NCBI RefSeq assembly: GCF_001922575.1
Contig: NZ_MRCI01000001.1
Span: forward strand, 1,364,001 to 1,428,000
Direction of reading: 5' to 3'
Length of the DNA: 64,000 bases
Origin: Neptunomonas phycophila
GTDB lineage: Bacteria > Pseudomonadota > Gammaproteobacteria > Pseudomonadales > Balneatricaceae
Positions 1 through 9,027 of the stretch are shown here, one piece after another. Position numbers and translations under genes: made by a program. The notes beneath the pieces were generated by a model. The model saw nothing but the letters and a program-made list of their open reading frames with translations, did no database searches and was not told the origin of the DNA. How positions within the stretch are numbered: position 1 is the first letter of the stretch; every line of letters begins with the position of its first letter.

Positions 1-276
1 ATCGAGCAGCTATACCCGTTCCCAGAAGATATTCTTGCTGAGACAATCAAAGATTACACTAACCTCGAATCAGTTGTGTGGTGTCAAGAAGAGCCTATGA
101 ACCAGGGTGCATGGTACTGCACTCAGCATCATATGCGCGCTTCATTGAAGATGCACAATCCTGCGTTGCAATTGGAAGGCGTGGGCCGTCCTGCCGCAGC
201 GGCTCCAGCGGTTGGTTACATCTCTGTTCACGTTGAGCAGCAAGAAAAATTGGTTAACGACGCCATTAACGGTTAA
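1..276 (+). CDS. sucA: 2-oxoglutarate dehydrogenase E1 component, C-terminal fragment
   Basis: The window opens in frame inside this gene; 91 codons and the stop are visible. E1 is the thiamine-diphosphate-dependent decarboxylase of the 2-oxoglutarate dehydrogenase complex, converting 2-oxoglutarate to succinyl groups passed to SucB lipoate. The visible tail (EQLYPFP at the start, EEPMNQGAW and GRPAAAAPAVGY further on) is the typical E1 C-terminus. It lies directly upstream of sucB, lpd, sucC and sucD on the same strand, which confirms the assignment. The 5' part and promoter lie outside the window. Confidence 0.96.
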   Translation: MEQLYPFPEDILAETIKDYTNLESVVWCQEEPMNQGAWYCTQHHMRASLKMHNPALQLEGVGRPAAAAPAVGYISVHVEQQEKLVNDAING

Positions 277-281
277 TGATC

Positions 282-304
282 AAGCTGCCCCTCGGGGGCG
301 GCTT
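282..304 (+). other. stem-loop between sucA and sucB
   Basis: An inverted repeat pairs aagc/gctt and gcccc/ggggc around a tcg loop, with one T-G pair in between. It starts six bases after the sucA stop and has no following T-run. It looks like an intra-operon mRNA processing or stabilising hairpin rather than a terminator, since sucB starts 25 bases later. Confidence 0.6.
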
Positions 305-328
305 TCTGAGTATAGTTAAGGAATGCAC

Positions 329-1549
329 ATGTCCATCGAAATTAAAGCTCCTACTTTCCCTGAATCGGTTGCGGATGGCACCGTCGCTACATGGCACAAG
401 CAGCCAGGCGAAGCATGTTCAGCAGATGAACTGATTGTTGATATTGAAACAGATAAAGTTGTATTAGAAGTGGTTGCGCCAGAAGACGGTGTAATCAAAG
501 AAATCCTCAAGGGCGAAGGCGATACCGTTCTTAGTGATGAAGTAATTGCTGTATTTGAAGCCGGCGCTGCAGGCTCTGCTGCTCCAGCGGCTGATGCTTC
601 ACCAGCAGCTGACTCTGCTCCAGCAGGTGACGCTGATAAAGTAGGTCCAGCGGCTCGTAAGTTAATTGATGAGCACGGCCTTGATGCGTCTAAAATTCCT
701 GGTACAGGAAAGAATGGCGGCATTACTAAAGAAGACGTGCAGAATTTCATGAATTCTGGTGCACAACCAGCGGCAGCAGCTCCGGCAGCGGCAGCTGCAC
801 CGGCTCCTGCAGCACCTGCGGTTAGCGTTAATGTTGCAGCCGGTGAGCGTGTTGAAAAACGTGTTCCTATGACTCGCTTACGTGCAACTATTGCTAAGCG
901 TCTAGTTGATGCGCAGCAAAATGCAGCCATGTTAACAACGTATAACGAAGTTAATATGAAGCCGATTATGGAATTGCGTAAGCAGTACAAAGATTTGTTT
1001 GAGAAAACGCATAACGGTACACGTTTAGGTTTCATGTCATTCTTTGTTAAAGCGGCAACTGAGGCACTAAAACGTTTCCCTGCTGTAAACGCATCTATCG
1101 ATGGTAATGACATGGTTTACCATGGCTATCAAGATATCGGTGTTGCCGTATCTACAGATCGTGGTTTGATGGTTCCGGTATTGCGCGACACTGATAGCAT
1201 GAGCTTGGCTGATGTTGAATCAACGATACGCGACTTTGGTCTTCGCGGTCGTGACGGTAAGCTGGGTCTAAATGATATGCAAGGCGGTACGTTTACTATC
1301 ACGAACGGTGGTGTATTCGGCTCGTTAATGTCTACTCCAATCTTGAATCCGCCACAAACGGCTATCTTGGGTATGCACAAAATCCAAGACCGCCCAATGG
1401 CTGTAAACGGTCAGGTTGAAATTTTGCCAATGATGTATCTGGCACTGTCTTACGACCATCGTATGATTGACGGTAAAGAAGCGGTACAATTCTTGGTGAC
1501 AATCAAGGACTTGCTGGAAGATCCAGCACGTATGCTTCTTGACGTTTAA
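329..1549 (+). CDS. sucB: 2-oxoglutarate dehydrogenase E2, dihydrolipoamide succinyltransferase
   Basis: Transfers succinyl groups from lipoate to CoA and forms the core of the complex. Domains in order: N-terminal lipoyl domain with the lipoylated lysine in ETDKVVLEV (about residue 43); a peripheral-subunit-binding domain around residues 107-143 ([19 protein letters not shown]); an Ala/Pro-rich flexible linker; and the catalytic acyltransferase domain ending in the HRMIDGKEA active-site motif. About 406 residues, the normal family length. An ATG six bases upstream (323) is also in frame, but taagga at 317-322 abuts it and is correctly spaced for 329, so 329 is preferred. Part of the suc operon. 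Confidence 0.97.
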   Translation: MSIEIKAPTFPESVADGTVATWHKQPGEACSADELIVDIETDKVVLEVVAPEDGVIKEILKGEGDTVLSDEVIAVFEAGAAGSAAPAADASPAADSAPAGDADKVGPAARKLIDEHGLDASKIPGTGKNGGITKEDVQNFMNSGAQPAAAAPAAAAAPAPAAPAVSVNVAAGERVEKRVPMTRLRATIAKRLVDAQQNAAMLTTYNEVNMKPIMELRKQYKDLFEKTHNGTRLGFMSFFVKAATEALKRFPAVNASIDGNDMVYHGYQDIGVAVSTDRGLMVPVLRDTDSMSLADVESTIRDFGLRGRDGKLGLNDMQGGTFTITNGGVFGSLMSTPILNPPQTAILGMHKIQDRPMAVNGQVEILPMMYLALSYDHRMIDGKEAVQFLVTIKDLLEDPARMLLDV

Positions 1550-1562
1550 TGTACACCCGTAA

Positions 1563-3026
<1,464 letters not shown>

Positions 3027-3047
3027 ATTAGTACATATTCATAGTTT

Positions 3048-3123
3048 CGGCCGAACCACAAGTTCGGCCGATATTGCGAGAGCTTGTCATAAGCCTTGTG
3101 GCCCCGGAGGGCAAACCCTTCGG
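3048..3123 (+). other. two stem-loops in the lpd-sucC intergenic region
   Basis: First hairpin 3048-3070: a perfect 9-bp stem, cggccgaac/gttcggccg, with loop cacaa. Second hairpin 3104-3123: an 8-bp stem, ccggaggg/cccttcgg, with one G-T pair and loop caaa. Neither is followed by a T-run. They may adjust the sucAB-lpd versus sucCD transcript ratio by RNA processing; this is inference. Confidence 0.6.
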
Positions 3124-3154
3124 ATTTATCAGTGACAACACAACGGACTAGAGC

Positions 3155-4321
3155 ATGAATCTTCACGAGTACCAAGGCAAACAACTGTTTGCTCAATATG
3201 GTCTGCCAGTATCTAAAGGTTACGCGGTAGACACTCCAGAGGCAGCTGCAGAAGCTGCTCAAAAAATCGGTGGTGATAAATGGGTTGTTAAAGCTCAGGT
3301 TCACGCAGGCGGCCGCGGTAAAGCGGGCGGCGTAAAGCTGGTTGAAACACCTGAAGCGGCAAAAGAATTTGCTGCTAACTGGTTAGGTAAGAACTTAGTA
3401 ACTTACCAAACTGACGAAAACGGTCAGCCAGTTTCTAAAATTTTAGTTGAAACATGCACAGACATCGCTCAAGAATTGTACTTGGGTGCGGTTGTGGATC
3501 GTTCTACTCGTAGCATCGTTTTCATGGCATCTACTGAAGGTGGTGTTGAAATCGAGAAGGTTGCTGAAGAAACTCCAGAGAAAATCCTTAAAGCGTCTAT
3601 CGATCCGCTAACAGGCGCTCAGCCTTATCAAGCGCGTGACTTAGCGTTTAAGCTTGGTCTAGTTGGCGATCAAATCAAACAATTCACTAAGATCTTCCTA
3701 GGTCTTGCGAAAATGTTTGAAGAAAAAGATTTGGCTCTTTTAGAAATTAACCCATTGGTTATTACTGAAGCTGGCAACCTTCATTGCCTAGACGCTAAAA
3801 TCGTTATCGATGGTAACGCTATTTACCGTCACAAAGATCTTCAAGAAATGCACGATCCTTCACAGGATGATGAGCGTGAAGCTCGCGCTGCAGAATGGGA
3901 TCTTAACTACGTTGCGCTAACCGGTAACATCGGTTGCATGGTAAACGGTGCTGGCCTTGCAATGGGCACAATGGACATCGTTTCTTTACACGGTGGTTTC
4001 CCTGCTAACTTCCTAGACGTTGGTGGCGGTGCAACTAAAGAACGTGTTACTGAAGCGTTTAAAATCATTCTGGAAGACACAAAAGTTAAAGCCGTTCTGG
4101 TTAACATCTTTGGTGGTATCGTTCGTTGTGACTTGATTGCAGACGGTATCATTGGTGCAGTTCAGGAAGTAGGTGTAACTATTCCTGTCGTTGTACGTCT
4201 AGAAGGTAACAACGCAGAATTGGGTGCGCAGCGTCTAGCAGAATCTGGTTTGGCTATCATCGCTGCAACAAGTTTGACTGATGCTGCTCAACAAGCAGTT
4301 AAAGCAGCGGAGGGTAAATAA
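3155..4321 (+). CDS. sucC: succinyl-CoA synthetase beta subunit
   Basis: The ATP-grasp subunit of succinyl-CoA synthetase, which couples succinyl-CoA cleavage to nucleotide triphosphate synthesis in the TCA cycle. The 388-residue length is standard. It starts with the canonical [18 protein letters not shown], carries the ATP-grasp stretch [14 protein letters not shown], and ends with the CoA-ligase domain ([16 protein letters not shown]). It follows lpd after 128 bases and is translationally linked to sucD, whose start lies two bases past the sucC stop. The RBS (ggac) is weak. Confidence 0.97.
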   Translation: MNLHEYQGKQLFAQYGLPVSKGYAVDTPEAAAEAAQKIGGDKWVVKAQVHAGGRGKAGGVKLVETPEAAKEFAANWLGKNLVTYQTDENGQPVSKILVETCTDIAQELYLGAVVDRSTRSIVFMASTEGGVEIEKVAEETPEKILKASIDPLTGAQPYQARDLAFKLGLVGDQIKQFTKIFLGLAKMFEEKDLALLEINPLVITEAGNLHCLDAKIVIDGNAIYRHKDLQEMHDPSQDDEREARAAEWDLNYVALTGNIGCMVNGAGLAMGTMDIVSLHGGFPANFLDVGGGATKERVTEAFKIILEDTKVKAVLVNIFGGIVRCDLIADGIIGAVQEVGVTIPVVVRLEGNNAELGAQRLAESGLAIIAATSLTDAAQQAVKAAEGK

Positions 4322-4323
4322 TA

Positions 4324-5199
4324 ATGGCCATTCTGATTAACAAAGATACTAAAGTTATCTGTCAGGGTTTTACTGGTGGTCAGGGTACTTTCCACTCTGA
4401 GCAAGCTATTGCTTACGGTACGCAAATGGTTGGTGGTGTTACACCAGGTAAAGGCGGTACTGAGCATCTTGGTTTGCCTGTATTCAATACGGTTGCTGAA
4501 GCTGTAGAAGCTACGGGTGCTGATGCATCTGTGATTTACGTACCTGCTCCGTTTTGTAAGGATTCTATCCTTGAAGCAGCTAATGCGGGTATCAAGCTGA
4601 TCGTATGTATCACTGAGCACATTCCTGTAATGGATATGTTGCAATGTAAAGTGAAGTGCGACGAGCTAGGTGTGCGTTTAATCGGCCCTAACTGCCCAGG
4701 TGTTATCACTCCGGGCGAATGTAAAATTGGTATCATGCCTGGCCACATTCACTTGCCAGGTAAAGTAGGTATCGTATCTCGTTCAGGTACACTAACTTAC
4801 GAAGCTGTTAAGCAAACAACTGATGCTGGTTTCGGCCAATCTACTTGTGTTGGTATTGGTGGCGACCCAATCCCAGGCTCTAACTTTATCGATATTCTAG
4901 AAATGTTCGAAAAAGATCCTAAGACTGAAGCGATCGTTATGATCGGTGAAATCGGTGGTAGTGCTGAAGAAGAAGCGGCTGCTTATATCAAAGCTAACGT
5001 AACTAAGCCTGTAGTATCTTACATCGCTGGTGTAACTGCACCTGCTGGTAAGCGTATGGGACATGCTGGTGCGATCATCTCTGGCGGTAAAGGTACAGCA
5101 GATGAGAAGTTTGCTGCACTTGAAGATGCTGGTGTTAAAACGGTTCGCTCTTTGGCAGATATCGGTGTTGCATTAGGCGAGATTACTGGCTGGAAATAA
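4324..5199 (+). CDS. sucD: succinyl-CoA synthetase alpha subunit
   Basis: The CoA-binding, phosphohistidine-carrying subunit of succinyl-CoA synthetase. At 291 residues it is full length. The N-terminal CoA-binding fold begins [21 protein letters not shown]. The phosphorylated histidine sits in [17 protein letters not shown] near the C-terminus. Its RBS (ggaggg) is inside the last codons of sucC, indicating coupled translation and 1:1 subunit production. It is the last gene of the operon, followed by a strong terminator. Confidence 0.97.
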   Translation: MAILINKDTKVICQGFTGGQGTFHSEQAIAYGTQMVGGVTPGKGGTEHLGLPVFNTVAEAVEATGADASVIYVPAPFCKDSILEAANAGIKLIVCITEHIPVMDMLQCKVKCDELGVRLIGPNCPGVITPGECKIGIMPGHIHLPGKVGIVSRSGTLTYEAVKQTTDAGFGQSTCVGIGGDPIPGSNFIDILEMFEKDPKTEAIVMIGEIGGSAEEEAAAYIKANVTKPVVSYIAGVTAPAGKRMGHAGAIISGGKGTADEKFAALEDAGVKTVRSLADIGVALGEITGWK

Positions 5200-5219
5200 T
5201 TCAGTGAGTTTGGTTCGTT

Positions 5220-5247
5220 AAAAAAGGCAGCTTAGGCTGCCTTTTTT
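5220..5247 (+). terminator. rho-independent terminator of the suc operon
   Basis: Perfect stem aaaaaaggcagc/gctgcctttttt with loop ttag, followed directly by the T-run. It sits 20 bases after the sucD stop. The A-rich left arm lets it also act on the opposite strand, for the convergent gene ending at 5297. Confidence 0.92.
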
Positions 5248-5296
5248 GTATCTATTTTTTGCTGTGGTTTGGGTTTCTTTTTCCTAGCGGCAATAA

Positions 5297-5851
5297 TTAC
5301 AGCTGCGTGTCGATATGGGTCTGTGTTGGAACACTTAATGTTAATGTGTTTCCTAGCTGCCTTAATTCAAGATATTTGAGAAAGCTCATACCCAGTAATA
5401 CAGTATCGCCATCCATATAAGGGTTGATGTGAGCCTCAACATTTTTTAGCACAATGTTTCCTAATTGCACTTGTTCAAGGTTCGTGCGGTGTACGGAAAT
5501 ACTTCCGTTTGCAGTCGACACACGTGTGCTTGCGCCGGCTTCTAACTTTAATTTGTTGGCGATATTTTCTGGGATGCTTAACACGGTAGCGCCAGTGTCT
5601 AATAAAAAGACAACAGGTTGCTGATTGATCATGCCAGTTGCAACGTAATGTCCTTGTCGATTTCTATTCAAAATGACAGGTTCGGCATTGGTATGAGATG
5701 TCATTAAGTACTGGTTTGGATTTCTTTGTTTTTCCAACCAGGTGCTAAAAAACATGGTGAGCATTATTAATGCAATAATCCATGTTAAGTAGCGCATGAT
5801 AGATGACATTTTATCGATGGTAGAAATAACCGCTCTCCCTTTTTTAAGCAT
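5297..5851 (-). CDS. membrane-anchored retropepsin-like aspartic protease
   Basis: A 184-residue protein with an N-terminal membrane segment (about residues 18-40, RYLTWIIALIMLTMFF) followed by a periplasmic retroviral-type aspartyl protease fold. The catalytic motif LLDTGATVLSIP is clear. Toward the C-terminus, the DTVLLGMSFL segment matches the conserved second motif of this bacterial clan AA family (the TIGR02281 type as I know it). Such enzymes work as dimers with one Asp each; the substrate is unknown. No strong RBS precedes the first ATG, and internal Met residues (MSSIMRYL) are possible alternative starts. It converges on the suc operon and diverges from the lipoprotein gene at 6006. 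Confidence 0.82.
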   Translation of the reverse strand: MLKKGRAVISTIDKMSSIMRYLTWIIALIMLTMFFSTWLEKQRNPNQYLMTSHTNAEPVILNRNRQGHYVATGMINQQPVVFLLDTGATVLSIPENIANKLKLEAGASTRVSTANGSISVHRTNLEQVQLGNIVLKNVEAHINPYMDGDTVLLGMSFLKYLELRQLGNTLTLSVPTQTHIDTQL

Positions 5852-5916
5852 TTATAATGTTTAGAAGATTCTCGGATTTTAAAGTTCATTTATCGATTAA
5901 ATTTAATCGTTTTGTT

Positions 5917-5947
5917 GCGTCATCTAACCGTCATATTTCTGTATCCT
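5917..5947 (+). promoter_or_regulatory. Pho box and possible -10 upstream of the phytase-like lipoprotein
   Basis: Two 7-base direct repeats, GCGTCAT (5917-5923) and CCGTCAT (5928-5934), are separated by the AT-rich CTAA. This is the layout of a PhoB box (consensus CTGTCAT, 4 bp, CTGTCAT), with five and six matches respectively. A possible -10, TATCCT, is at 5942-5947, slightly closer than in classic Pho promoters. It implies induction of the downstream gene by phosphate starvation. Confidence 0.65.
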
Positions 5948-6005
5948 TTTAGACATCTGCTCTGATTAAACTCGATCTTTTTTACTAAGCATCCTTGGAG
6001 TAGAT

Positions 6006-8960
6006 ATGCGCTTTCAGCACACGGTTTTAGCAACAGCTATTACGTCGGCATTATTGGTTGGTTGTAATTCATCAGATGATGATTCGTCCTCTTTTTCGTT
6101 AGATGTGGCTCAAGGCTCTGTCGCTTCTCTTAATGTAGATGCTGATTTGCAAGTCGTCACCTATGAGAAAGATGGGGTTGAGGCGAGCTTGCCGTTAACC
6201 ATAGGCTATGGCAGCGGTGCATACCACGCGTCGGCTGACAGCGCATCAGAGTTTTATACCATCACGGATCGAGGCCCTAATATAGCGTGTGGTGATTCTG
6301 CGAATATATTGGGTGTGGATGAGTTATGTGGCGCGGGCAATGAAGACGGTAAAATTTTCCCAGTCGCTGATTTTGCCCCGATGATTGTAAAGTGGAAGCT
6401 ATCTGGAACGCCGGGGAATTACTCGGCTGAGGCTATTGAGACCATTACTCTGAAAAAAACAGACGGTACAGTGGTCAGTGGTTTGACGAATGACTTAGTT
6501 TCAACGGACACTGAAGGTGCGTTTGATTTAACTGGGGCTTCTTTAGATTTTGATAATAATGGATTAGATCCGGAAGCGCTGGTTAAGTTAAGTGATGGTA
6601 CTTTTTGGATTTCTGAAGAGTATGGGCCGTCCATTGTGCATGTTAGTGCAACGGGTGAAATCATCGAGCGCGTAGTACCTGCGTCAGTAGCAGCGGATTT
6701 ATCAGATGCGGGTTACCCCGTCAGTGGTGCGCTGCCGGATGTATTAAAAAAGCGCAAATTAAACCGTGGCATTGAGTCTATCGCACTGTCTCCAGATGAA
6801 GATGCTTTATATTTTGCCATGCAAAGCCCGTTAGCCAACCCAGATGCTGATGCCTATAAAAGCTCACGTCACTTGCGTGTTTTTAAGTATGCTCTAAATG
6901 CTGATGGCTCCTTAGGTGCTCAAGATGGTGAGTATGTTTACGAGTTAGATTACCCACAAAGTTTTGCTGATACTGAGGGTAATGGCGATGTTTCTACTAA
7001 GCAAAATAATGTCAAAGTGTCAGAGATGCTTGCGGTCGGGGATGACGATTTAGTAATTTTAGAGCGTATCACTAATACGACAAAGCTCTATCGTATTTCG
7101 TTGGCCACTGGTGACAACATTATGTCTACGGACATTAGTGACGCTACGGTTATGGCTCCCGAAAGTGATGAATCAAAAACGTTAGAACAAGTATTTGATC
7201 CATCAGCATTGGATGCTGTACCCGTTACCAAAGAGCTTGTATTTAATTCCTTGACCGACATGCCGTCTGATTCTAGCTTGCCAGCTAAAGTAGAAGGTAT
7301 CGCGTTACTTGATGCGGATCATCTGCTGCTCATCAATGACAACGATTTTGGTATTGCTGGCGAAGAATCCATCATTACTATTTTACCTACTCCTGCGGCA
7401 ATGAAAGCCACGGCAGCTCCTCAACGTTTATCAATGTCGGTTGTTGGCCGCTATGAGTCAGGTGTTTTTGATGAAAGTACCGCAGAAATTGTTGACTATC
7501 ATGCGGCTTCTGAACGAGTGTTTGTTGTTAATGCTAATAACAAAAAAGTCGATATCTTAGACTTGTCATCTTTGACTAATACTTCTGTTGATAACGCTGT
7601 TGCTTTAAACAACCTTGCTTTGGTTGGTACATTGGACGTTCAAGCGGATGTGACCAGTGTTGAATTAGGGGCCGCAAATAGTGTGTCGGTTCATGATAAC
7701 TTACTGGCTGTAGCGGTTGAAAACGACGACAAACAAGCTAACGGCATCATTGCTTTTTACGATGTTAGTGGTGCAACGCCAAGCTTTATTAGTTTTGTAA
7801 CAGTGGGAGCTTTGCCCGATATGGTTAAGTTCACACCCGACGGGACTAAGGTATTGGTAGCCAATGAAGGCGAGCCAAACATTGATTATACAGTGGATCC
7901 AGAAGGGTCAGTTTCTGTTATCTCTGTGACTAATGGCGTTCCGGCAACGACTGCTACTACATTAGATTTTACGGCGTTTAACGTGGGCGGCAGTCGTCAT
8001 GATGAACTGTCTAACGAAGTTCGCATATTTGGCCCCGGTGCGACTGTTGCTCAAGATTTAGAACCTGAATATATCGCTATTAACTCTGATAGCAGTAAAG
8101 CATTTGTTGCTCTGCAAGAGGCAAATGCAATAGCTGAACTTGATTTAGAAACGCTATCTATCACTGCCATTTATGCGCTCGGTACAAAAGACTTCTCAGA
8201 GGCAGGTAATGAGATAGATGCAAGTGATAAAGATGATGCTATCAACTTCGCATTGCATGAGGGCGTGGTTGGTATGTATCAGCCTGATACGATTGCAACG
8301 ATGTCTTACATGGGTATGGATCTCGTGTTTACGGCGAACGAAGGTGATTCACGCGATTACGATGCTTACTCGGAAGAAGAGAGAGCAGAAGACCTCATTG
8401 ATGGTAACCTGCTAGATGCTGATAATGCCTCATATGCGGCGGCGCAAGATGAGGAACAGTTGGGGCGTCTGAAAGTCACTACTGCAACGGGCGATACCGA
8501 TGGTGATGGTGATATTGATGTGATCCACAATTACGGAGCGCGTTCGTTCTCAATTTGGGCTGATGGAATGCAAGTGTTTGACAGTCATTCAGACATTGGG
8601 AAAATTACAGCGGGCCGCTTAGGGGTGCTATTTAATGGCGAAGATAAGCGCAGTGATGATAAGGGCGCTGAGCCAGAAGCAATGACCTTAGGAACCATTG
8701 GTGAACGTACGTATGCTTTTGTAGGGTTAGAGCGTACAAGCGGTATTATGGTTTATGACGTTACTAATCCGTACGGTGTTCAGTTTGTCGATTACGTTGA
8801 GAATATCGACCGTAGCCTCGATGAAGAAGTACAGGGTGATGTAGCGCCAGAAGGCATGCGGTTTATTAGTGCAGAAGAAAGTCCGAATGGTAACCCATTA
8901 TTGGTTGTTGCTAACGAAGTATCCGGTAGTACAACGATATATCAGTTAACGTTGCAATAA
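6006..8960 (+). CDS. large lipoprotein, phytase-like esterase domain plus choice-of-anchor-I-like domain
   Basis: A 984-residue exported lipoprotein. The signal peptide ends in lipobox LLVGC, followed by an Asp/Ser-rich tether. Residues about 45-460 resemble the esterase-like phytase family (YTITDRGPN, LDPEALVKL, EYGPSIV, GIESIALSPDEDALYFAMQ). From about residue 470 it becomes a beta-propeller-like domain of the choice-of-anchor-I/alkaline-phosphatase-associated type, with PDMVKFTPDGTKVLVANEGEP, LVFTANEGDSRDY and TDGDGDIDV (an EF-like calcium motif). The likely role is hydrolysis of organic phosphate or phosphoester substrates at the cell surface; the exact substrate is unknown. The RBS is ttggag. 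The Pho box upstream and two alkaline phosphatases about 10 kb away fit a phosphate-scavenging role. Confidence 0.78.
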   Translation: MRFQHTVLATAITSALLVGCNSSDDDSSSFSLDVAQGSVASLNVDADLQVVTYEKDGVEASLPLTIGYGSGAYHASADSASEFYTITDRGPNIACGDSANILGVDELCGAGNEDGKIFPVADFAPMIVKWKLSGTPGNYSAEAIETITLKKTDGTVVSGLTNDLVSTDTEGAFDLTGASLDFDNNGLDPEALVKLSDGTFWISEEYGPSIVHVSATGEIIERVVPASVAADLSDAGYPVSGALPDVLKKRKLNRGIESIALSPDEDALYFAMQSPLANPDADAYKSSRHLRVFKYALNADGSLGAQDGEYVYELDYPQSFADTEGNGDVSTKQNNVKVSEMLAVGDDDLVILERITNTTKLYRISLATGDNIMSTDISDATVMAPESDESKTLEQVFDPSALDAVPVTKELVFNSLTDMPSDSSLPAKVEGIALLDADHLLLINDNDFGIAGEESIITILPTPAAMKATAAPQRLSMSVVGRYESGVFDESTAEIVDYHAASERVFVVNANNKKVDILDLSSLTNTSVDNAVALNNLALVGTLDVQADVTSVELGAANSVSVHDNLLAVAVENDDKQANGIIAFYDVSGATPSFISFVTVGALPDMVKFTPDGTKVLVANEGEPNIDYTVDPEGSVSVISVTNGVPATTATTLDFTAFNVGGSRHDELSNEVRIFGPGATVAQDLEPEYIAINSDSSKAFVALQEANAIAELDLETLSITAIYALGTKDFSEAGNEIDASDKDDAINFALHEGVVGMYQPDTIATMSYMGMDLVFTANEGDSRDYDAYSEEERAEDLIDGNLLDADNASYAAAQDEEQLGRLKVTTATGDTDGDGDIDVIHNYGARSFSIWADGMQVFDSHSDIGKITAGRLGVLFNGEDKRSDDKGAEPEAMTLGTIGERTYAFVGLERTSGIMVYDVTNPYGVQFVDYVENIDRSLDEEVQGDVAPEGMRFISAEESPNGNPLLVVANEVSGSTTIYQLTLQ

Positions 8961-8984
8961 TTAGCGGTTTTATTCCCACATAAT

Positions 8985-9013
8985 AAAAAGGCGCCTTAAG
9001 TGAGCGCCTTTTT
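8985..9013 (+). terminator. bidirectional terminator
   Basis: The stem aaaaaggcgc/gcgccttttt with a nine-base loop lies between two convergent stop codons (8960 and 9028). A-run and T-run on opposite sides let it serve both the lipoprotein gene and the DUF2339 gene. Confidence 0.85.
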
Positions 9014-9027
9014 ATTGTCGGCATCCT

